This document shows positions 58,409-64,000 of a DNA stretch of 64,000 nt, piece after piece. Made by a program: the position numbers and the translations under genes. The DNA lies in NCBI GenBank assembly GCA_020073015.1, contig JAIQFZ010000005.1:1-64000 (forward strand), written 5' to 3'. The DNA comes from Terriglobia bacterium (lineage in GTDB: Bacteria > Acidobacteriota > Terriglobia > Terriglobales > Acidobacteriaceae). Under the pieces are notes generated by a model that worked only from the letters and a program-made list of their open reading frames with translations, was not told the DNA's origin and searched no databases. Each line of letters starts with the position of its first letter. Position 1 is the stretch's first letter.

Positions 58409-61400
58409 CTACGCCGCTGAGTTTCGCTCTCCGCGCCGCGTGACGAACAGGTGAACTGCGGGAGTGATGATCAGCGACAGCACCATAGAGATCAGGACTC
58501 CGCCGATCACCGCGATCGCCAGGGGCTTTAACATCTGCGACCCTGCGCCCAGAGCGAAGGCAAGAGGCAGCATTCCGGCCACCGCGGCCAGCGCCGTCAT
58601 CACGATGGGACGCAGCCTGCGGCGACCAGCCTGAATCACCGAGTCCTCGAGCGACAATCCGGCAGCGCGAAACTTCTGCTCGGCATCGAGCAGCAGGATG
58701 CCGTTTTTGGCCACGATTCCCACCACCATGATCACTCCCATGAACGAGGAAATGTTGAAGGTCGTGCGCGTGATGAAGAGAGCCAGGAAGACACCGGAGG
58801 TCGAGAGCAGCGCAGACGCAAGAATGGCGAGCGGCGCGGCAAACGTCCGGAATTCGAACAGCAACACGATAAAGACGAGCACGACGGCCAGAATCAGCAC
58901 AAATACCAGGTCCCGAAACGACTTCTGCTGCTCCTGGTAGGTTCCGCCGTAGATCACGCGAATGGACGAGGGCAGATGGAGGCCTGCGACCGCTTTCTGC
59001 ACGCCGGCGATTCCAGTACCCAGGTCAACGCCTTCCAGCCGCGCTGTGACCACGACATTGCGCTGCAGGTTCTCACGCCGGATCTCGGTCTGGCCGGGAA
59101 GCTCAGTCAAAGTGGCGAGCGCTCCCAGCGTTGCCGTTTTGCCGGTCGAACTCACGAGCAGCGTGTCGCGCATCGCCTCCAAAGTGACACGATTTCCTGC
59201 TGGGAACCGCACGCGCAGGGTGTAGGCGCGATCGCGATTGACCACCGGAATCGGCGACGGCTCGCCTTCGAGGATGGCGGCCGCATCGATTGCAACCTCT
59301 TCGGGCGTGAATCCAGCACGCGCTGCCACCGAAGGGTCCACCTGGAAAATCACGGCCGGACCGCTGACCGTGTTGTCGATCCCGTTCAGAACATCGACGA
59401 CGCCCTTATTCTTGCCGATCGCATCCGCCACCTTCGGAGCCCATTCCTCGAGCGCTGCCGGATCCTGCGAAAAGAGCTTGATCTGGACTGGCTCCGGCGC
59501 GCTGGTCAGGTCGCCGATCATGTCCTGCAGAACCTGGATGAACTCCACGTCGATCGCTGGTTCCTGGGTTCTAATCTTCGCGCGTACTTCTTCAATAATG
59601 TCGTCAATGCCGCGGCTGCGCGATGCCTTCAGCTTCACGGAAATATCGCCCGTGTTCGCTTCCGTGACCGCCGCCAGGCCGAGTTGCAGGCCGGTGCGCC
59701 GCGAGGTGCTCTCGACCTCGGGAGTTTCGCGCAGCATCTGTTCGAGGTGGCGGACGACCCGATTCGTCTCGGCCAAGGAACTGCCCGCGGGCATGATGTA
59801 GTCGAGAACAAAGCCACCCTCATCCATTTCAGGCAAGAGGTCAGAGCCCGAATAGCTGTAGCAGACGTAAGCAACCACGATCAGGGCGAGACTCAACCCC
59901 GCCAGCCAGCGCGGCCGTTCCAGCGCGCGGCGTAACCAGCGTTCATGAAAGCGGATCACCTTCAGGAAAAAGCCACTGAGCGACGCTTCCTCGACCTCCA
60001 TCAGGCGGCGGATCGATTCCGCCTCCGGTTCGAGCGAAGCGTCGGCAGGCACTTCCTGCTCGCCCGCGCGCCCCTTGATCAGGAACTGGCTAAGGCTCGG
60101 GGTCCAGGTCAACGCGAGCGCCAGCGAAGTCAGCAGCGAGACCGACATGGTGACGGCCAGCGCGCGAAAGAATGTCCCGGTCACGCCGGTGATGGAAATC
60201 AGCGGAAGAAACACGACGATCGGGGTGACGGTGGAACCGATGAGCGGAATGGTGATCTCGCCGAGCGCACTGTGAATTGCCTGCAAGCGTGTCTGGCCGG
60301 CATCGCGATGAAGGACGATGTTTTCCACCACCACAATGGCGTCGTCGATGACCAAGCCGACGGCGGCCGCCAATCCGCCCAGCGTCATCAGGTTGAAACT
60401 CTGGCCGATCAGTTTGAGAGCGATGAAGGTCACGGTGATGGTGACCGGGATCACGAGGCCGGCCACAATGGACGTGCCCCAATCGTGCAGAAAAACCACG
60501 AGGATGATCGACGCCAGGATCAATCCGATGAGGATGGCGTCGCGGACGCTGCGGATGGACTCCGTAACGATGTCCGACTGGTCATAATAAGGATGAACCT
60601 GCACACCGGGTGGCAGCGATTTGCGGATCTGCTCGACTTCGGCGTGAACTTCGTCCGCCACCTGCACGGTGTTGCTATCCGGCTGCCGGTTAATGCTGAG
60701 CAGAACGGCTGGCTTCCCGTTGGCGGTGACCACGGTATAAAGAGGACGAACCGACTGCTCGACCTTCGCGACGTCGCCCACGCGCACGGGCACACCGGCG
60801 GCAGTCAACTTGACCACGGTGGCGGCGATCTGCTGCGGATCGCGAATCTGACCGTTGACGAGCCCAAGGTAGAGCTGGTGATTGCGCTCCAGCAGGCCGG
60901 GAGAATCAATCAGGTTGGTGCGCCGCACAGCTTCCAGAAGATCGGGAACCGTGACGCTGGCCTGCAACAACTTGGCGGGATCGGGAACAATGTGAAACTC
61001 CGGCTCCTGCCCGCCCTGCACGATGACGCGCGAAACTCCATCCAGACGATTCAGCCGCGGCTTGAGTTCGTAGGTCGCCATCTCCCAGAGCTGGGTTTGA
61101 GGCACGGTGTCGGAGGTGAGGCTGTAGCCCAGAATCGGGAAGCTTGCGAAGGTCATGCGGTGCGCTTCGACCTTGGCGGTGGCGGGCAATTCGCGCTGTA
61201 TACCCCCTAAGGCGCCGTTGACGTATTGCAATGTCTGGAACATATCGACGTTCCAGTCGAAGAACAGATCCACTTCCGCCGATCCGCGGCTGGTGATGGA
61301 GCGCACCTGTTGCAGTCCGGGCACGCTGTTGACGGCCTCTTCAATCGGGCGCGTGACGGTGACCATCATCTGGTCAATGGGCATGACGCCGTTGTCAACC

Positions 61401-61558
61401 GCGATCAGGATGCGCGGAAAGTTGGTCGCTGGGAAAACAGAAACTGGAATGGTGAACGCCAGGTAGATTCCCAGAATCCCCAGCGTGATGATCAGGACGA
61501 TAATGGAGCGGGCATGGCGCGAAAACCAGTAGTGGGGTTCACCGTTCGTCATGGCCAT
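58409..61558 (-). CDS. RND-family efflux pump inner-membrane permease
   Basis: The protein is 1049 aa, the standard length, with 12 predicted membrane helices and two large periplasmic loops. TM4 carries the proton-relay Asp pair in GLVIDDAIVVVENI, as in drug-type (HAE) pumps rather than metal-type CusA. FPATNFPRILIAV is the N-terminal porter start. The gene begins 5 bases after the adaptor stop. It uses the proton gradient to expel small molecules through the adaptor and TolC-like partner. Substrate is unknown. Confidence 0.93.
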   Translation of the reverse strand: MAMTNGEPHYWFSRHARSIIVLIITLGILGIYLAFTIPVSVFPATNFPRILIAVDNGVMPIDQMMVTVTRPIEEAVNSVPGLQQVRSITSRGSAEVDLFFDWNVDMFQTLQYVNGALGGIQRELPATAKVEAHRMTFASFPILGYSLTSDTVPQTQLWEMATYELKPRLNRLDGVSRVIVQGGQEPEFHIVPDPAKLLQASVTVPDLLEAVRRTNLIDSPGLLERNHQLYLGLVNGQIRDPQQIAATVVKLTAAGVPVRVGDVAKVEQSVRPLYTVVTANGKPAVLLSINRQPDSNTVQVADEVHAEVEQIRKSLPPGVQVHPYYDQSDIVTESIRSVRDAILIGLILASIILVVFLHDWGTSIVAGLVIPVTITVTFIALKLIGQSFNLMTLGGLAAAVGLVIDDAIVVVENIVLHRDAGQTRLQAIHSALGEITIPLIGSTVTPIVVFLPLISITGVTGTFFRALAVTMSVSLLTSLALALTWTPSLSQFLIKGRAGEQEVPADASLEPEAESIRRLMEVEEASLSGFFLKVIRFHERWLRRALERPRWLAGLSLALIVVAYVCYSYSGSDLLPEMDEGGFVLDYIMPAGSSLAETNRVVRHLEQMLRETPEVESTSRRTGLQLGLAAVTEANTGDISVKLKASRSRGIDDIIEEVRAKIRTQEPAIDVEFIQVLQDMIGDLTSAPEPVQIKLFSQDPAALEEWAPKVADAIGKNKGVVDVLNGIDNTVSGPAVIFQVDPSVAARAGFTPEEVAIDAAAILEGEPSPIPVVNRDRAYTLRVRFPAGNRVTLEAMRDTLLVSSTGKTATLGALATLTELPGQTEIRRENLQRNVVVTARLEGVDLGTGIAGVQKAVAGLHLPSSIRVIYGGTYQEQQKSFRDLVFVLILAVVLVFIVLLFEFRTFAAPLAILASALLSTSGVFLALFITRTTFNISSFMGVIMVVGIVAKNGILLLDAEQKFRAAGLSLEDSVIQAGRRRLRPIVMTALAAVAGMLPLAFALGAGSQMLKPLAIAVIGGVLISMVLSLIITPAVHLFVTRRGERNSAA

Positions 61559-61563
61559 GCGGC

Positions 61564-62913
61564 TTACTTGGGGTCTTTCTCCGTCTCTTTACCCGCGGGC
61601 GGCCGATCTGTCTTGTCGGATTCCTGCACCGCTTCGGCACGAATCTTGGTATTGTCGGGCAGACCATAGGCGCCGGACGCGACCACACGATCACCTTCGG
61701 CAACGCCCTCGAGGATCTGCACCTCATCGCCCTGGCGGATCCCGGTCTTCACCGTCTTCTGGTGTGCGCGGTTATCCAAGCCCGCCAGCATCACGTAGTT
61801 GCCACCGTCGGGAGTTGTGAGAACGGCTGCGGATGGAATCACCACCGAATTTGGAATAGCTCGCGAAAGCATGGAAATCTGCACGCTCGTTCCGGGGCGC
61901 AAACGGCCTTTCGGATTCCTGGCCTGAACCCAGACTTCAACGGTCGTACTGTTAGGATCAAGAGCGGGGCTGACGACCGTGACTTTCCCTTCGATGGGCT
62001 CTTCTTCGCCGGGAACCGTGATCGAGGCTTTGTCGCCAACATTGAGCAGCGCCGCTTGCTCCTGCGGGATGTGCGCACGGGCAACCACGGACGAAGTGTC
62101 CATGACGGTCACCAATGCTGTTCCCGCCGCCGCCATCTCTCCCGGATACAAAGGACGATCAGTAACTACGCCATTGATGGGGCTGCGAATCTCCGAATAG
62201 CTCAACTGTGCCTGCGCGCCGAGATACTTGCCTTTCGCGGATTCCAACTGGCCGGCGGCCGCCTTCAGTGCCTGCGCCTTGGCCACCGCCATCAGCGCGT
62301 CCAGGTGACGCTGCGCCAGTTCGTACTGATTCCGGGCTTGGGTGAGCGTGACGCCGGCCTGATCCAGATCCTTGCGTGGGAGAGCGCCCTGCTTGTAGAG
62401 ATCCTGGCGGCTGTCGTAGAGCTTTTGTTCGGCCTCAAACGCTTCTTTGGCGGCCTTTGTGTCGCCCTGTGCTTTCTGGATTTCCTCTGGCAACGTGGAA
62501 GCGGTTGCGATGGCATACGCGGCCTGAGCCTGATCGTAGGACCCTTCGTTGTCCTGCGCCGCTGCCGCCAAGTCGCGGCTTTCCAGTTTGGCGAGCAACT
62601 GCCCGGCATGGACCTTGTCGCCGCGTTTCACGTAAAACGCCTTCACGGGAGCGCTGATCTTGGGAACAATTGCCGACTGCGCCAGCGGAAACAGAATCGC
62701 TTCCGATTTCACGGTCTGCTCGATGGTGGCCTTCTTGACCGGAACCACTTGAACGCTGACCGTCGGCTCCTCCGGCTTGTTGCTGGAACAAGCGGAGGTC
62801 ATCAGAACGGCAATTGTCAGCAGCGCGAACAACACGAAGGGAGCGCGCCGCATTGGGCGCTTCGACACGGGATTGAAAGTCTCCCTCAACAAATCGTTGC
62901 CCGCCCCGATCAT
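61564..62913 (-). CDS. RND efflux periplasmic adaptor (membrane-fusion lipoprotein)
   Basis: The protein is 449 aa from the ATG at 62913. An in-frame ATG at 62853 (MRRAPFVLF) would give a more typical lipoprotein signal (LLTIAVLMTSAC). The lipoyl-type half-motifs AIVPKISAPVKAFYVKRGDKVHAGQLLAKLES and LSYSEIRSPINGVVTDRPLYPGEM flank a helical hairpin of about 110 residues. The beta-barrel and membrane-proximal domains follow. It links the RND pump to the outer-membrane channel. It lies 4 bases after the TolC-like gene and 5 before the pump gene. Confidence 0.92.
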   Translation of the reverse strand: MIGAGNDLLRETFNPVSKRPMRRAPFVLFALLTIAVLMTSACSSNKPEEPTVSVQVVPVKKATIEQTVKSEAILFPLAQSAIVPKISAPVKAFYVKRGDKVHAGQLLAKLESRDLAAAAQDNEGSYDQAQAAYAIATASTLPEEIQKAQGDTKAAKEAFEAEQKLYDSRQDLYKQGALPRKDLDQAGVTLTQARNQYELAQRHLDALMAVAKAQALKAAAGQLESAKGKYLGAQAQLSYSEIRSPINGVVTDRPLYPGEMAAAGTALVTVMDTSSVVARAHIPQEQAALLNVGDKASITVPGEEEPIEGKVTVVSPALDPNSTTVEVWVQARNPKGRLRPGTSVQISMLSRAIPNSVVIPSAAVLTTPDGGNYVMLAGLDNRAHQKTVKTGIRQGDEVQILEGVAEGDRVVASGAYGLPDNTKIRAEAVQESDKTDRPPAGKETEKDPK

Positions 62914-62917
62914 TCCC

Positions 62918-64000
62918 TCAAAAACTCCCTGTCAGTGTCTGCAGGTTCGCGAACGCCACCTGAAACCGGACTTGCCCATCATCGTACAGATTGCGTGCCT
63001 GCGTCAGTGTATTCTGAGCGTCCACCACCTCGAGAACCGTCGCCTCTCCGGCCTGGTAGCGAAGTGTCGTGAGGCGCAGACTGTCAGACGCAAGCTCCGC
63101 GGTCTGGCTCAGGGACGCAAGCTGCGCGCGCGCCGTCTCGACTTCATCGTAGAACGAGCGCAGATTAGCCAACAGTTGGCGCTGCGCAAAACTCAATTCG
63201 ACGTGAGCCTGCTGCCGCCGCAAATCCGCCTGCTTCACCTTGCTGTAACCAGCTCCCCAATTCCATATGGGCAGCTGCAGCGTGGCGGTCGCGGCATAGC
63301 CCAGGGAGCGGATTCCATTGCGATCGCGCACGGCGAACTGATTCGCATCGATGCCATAAAAATAATCGAGACTGAGAGACGGCAGCATGGCCGTCCAAGC
63401 CACCTTTACTTCCTGGTCCGTCTGACGCAGCGACGCGAGTGCGACGCGGATCTCGGGGTTGTTCTTTGTAGCGGCGGCTTGCACCTCGGCAAAACCCGGC
63501 AGCGGTTCAGGCAGCCGCAGGTCATCCACCACCGTGAAATTCTCGTTGAAGTCGGGGAACAAGAGGACGGCAAGATCGAGGCGGCTCTTATTCATCGCGA
63601 GAAGAGCGTTCTCAAGATCACGCTTCTGCTGCTGGTCCTGAATCTGGGCCTTGATGACGTCCGAATTGGCAACCTCGCCGCCGCTCTGCAGCTTCTGGCT
63701 GATGGAGAGAAAACGGTCAGCTTCCGAAGCCGCCTTCTGCGCAGTGGCGTACTTGCGCTGCGCCACGACGTGTCCGTAGTACGCCTGCACCACGGTGACG
63801 ACCAAGCCGCGCGTCGCAATTTCCGACTGGGCGCGGGCCAGCGCTTCGGCCGCTTCTACCCTTCGATGCTCCGCCAGCATTCCGGGCGAGAGCGCCTGGT
63901 GAACGTTCCCCTGTGCGATGTACTCGTGAATGCCGTTGTTGGCAATATAGCGCCCGGAGGGCAAACCGTTTCCTTGCGTGTACAGGAATTGCATGTTGTA
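62918..64000 (-). CDS. TolC-family outer-membrane efflux protein (partial, 5' end outside window)
   Basis: The reading frame is open to the window edge, so the ATG at 63994 in the track is probably internal. The visible 360 residues have the TolC coiled-coil pattern: EALARAQSEIATRGLVVTVVQAYYGHVVAQRKYATAQKA, and near the end LRLTTLRYQAGEATVLEVVDAQNTLTQARN, the classic repeat of the outer-membrane efflux family. It forms the exit duct of the tripartite pump. The signal peptide and first strands lie outside the window. Confidence 0.92.
   Translation of the reverse strand, partial: YNMQFLYTQGNGLPSGRYIANNGIHEYIAQGNVHQALSPGMLAEHRRVEAAEALARAQSEIATRGLVVTVVQAYYGHVVAQRKYATAQKAASEADRFLSISQKLQSGGEVANSDVIKAQIQDQQQKRDLENALLAMNKSRLDLAVLLFPDFNENFTVVDDLRLPEPLPGFAEVQAAATKNNPEIRVALASLRQTDQEVKVAWTAMLPSLSLDYFYGIDANQFAVRDRNGIRSLGYAATATLQLPIWNWGAGYSKVKQADLRRQQAHVELSFAQRQLLANLRSFYDEVETARAQLASLSQTAELASDSLRLTTLRYQAGEATVLEVVDAQNTLTQARNLYDDGQVRFQVAFANLQTLTGSF

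Noticed and set aside
59945-63072. Long plus-strand ORFs of 421 and 436 aa (59945-61210, 61762-63072)
   Set aside because: They are mirror frames of the RND pump and adaptor genes, with compositions typical of antisense translation.
1-64000. tRNA, rRNA, CRISPR array, transposase or phage genes
   Set aside because: I looked for the usual signatures and found none. Short structured RNAs cannot be excluded by eye.

Overview
The window is high-GC bacterial DNA that most resembles an acidobacterium (Terriglobia type). This is an inference from three things: Oar-like TonB receptors with carboxypeptidase-regulatory domains, an FG-GAP/UnbV/redoxin/TPR giant protein, and abundant short palindromic intergenic repeats. 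I see no rRNA, tRNA, CRISPR array or transposase.

Layout. 1-18.5 kb is a housekeeping and accessory mix: the start of an Oar-like receptor, a Clp-type AAA+ ATPase with a receiver lacking its phospho-Asp, a PLP decarboxylase, a gamma-carbonic anhydrase, hisS and aspS, small secreted proteins, a PD-(D/E)XK nuclease gene, a lipoprotein, a Cys/Met-metabolism PLP lyase, a universal stress protein, aldose epimerase and a Tat-exported GH1 glycosidase. 18.9-29.6 kb is an N-heterocycle catabolic island: a molybdenum hydroxylase (FAD subunit plus fused 2Fe-2S/Mo subunit), a 6-hydroxynicotinate reductase homologue, a UPF0280 (ApbE-related) protein, two tandem DUF1185/AA_synth paralogues, an exported MTA/SAH-deaminase-like amidohydrolase, an enamidase and a nicotinamidase-like hydrolase. 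Read together these give nicotinamide -> nicotinate -> 6-hydroxynicotinate -> 1,4,5,6-tetrahydro-6-oxonicotinate -> 2-formylglutarate, the opening of the Eubacterium barkeri nicotinate pathway.

29.7-58.3 kb is a nucleoside-degradation island. It holds six nucleoside-hydrolase-superfamily genes, all with export signals and four with a remodelled metal-site motif. With them are NupC, thymidine phosphorylase, cytidine deaminase, a GRP/ureide-permease-type transporter, a TonB receptor, DeoC, a two-domain ALDH16-type aldehyde dehydrogenase, a TrpF-like protein, ribokinase and PyrR. The likely logic is outer-membrane uptake, periplasmic cleavage of nucleosides, inner-membrane import of sugars, bases and nucleosides, then cytoplasmic use of ribose and deoxyribose. 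The two islands adjoin, so nicotinamide released from pyridine nucleosides could feed the first one; this is inference. 58.4-64 kb is a tripartite RND efflux operon whose TolC-like gene runs off the window.

Many intergenic gaps carry members of several dispersed palindromic repeat families. One such element lies in frame inside the UPF0280 gene.
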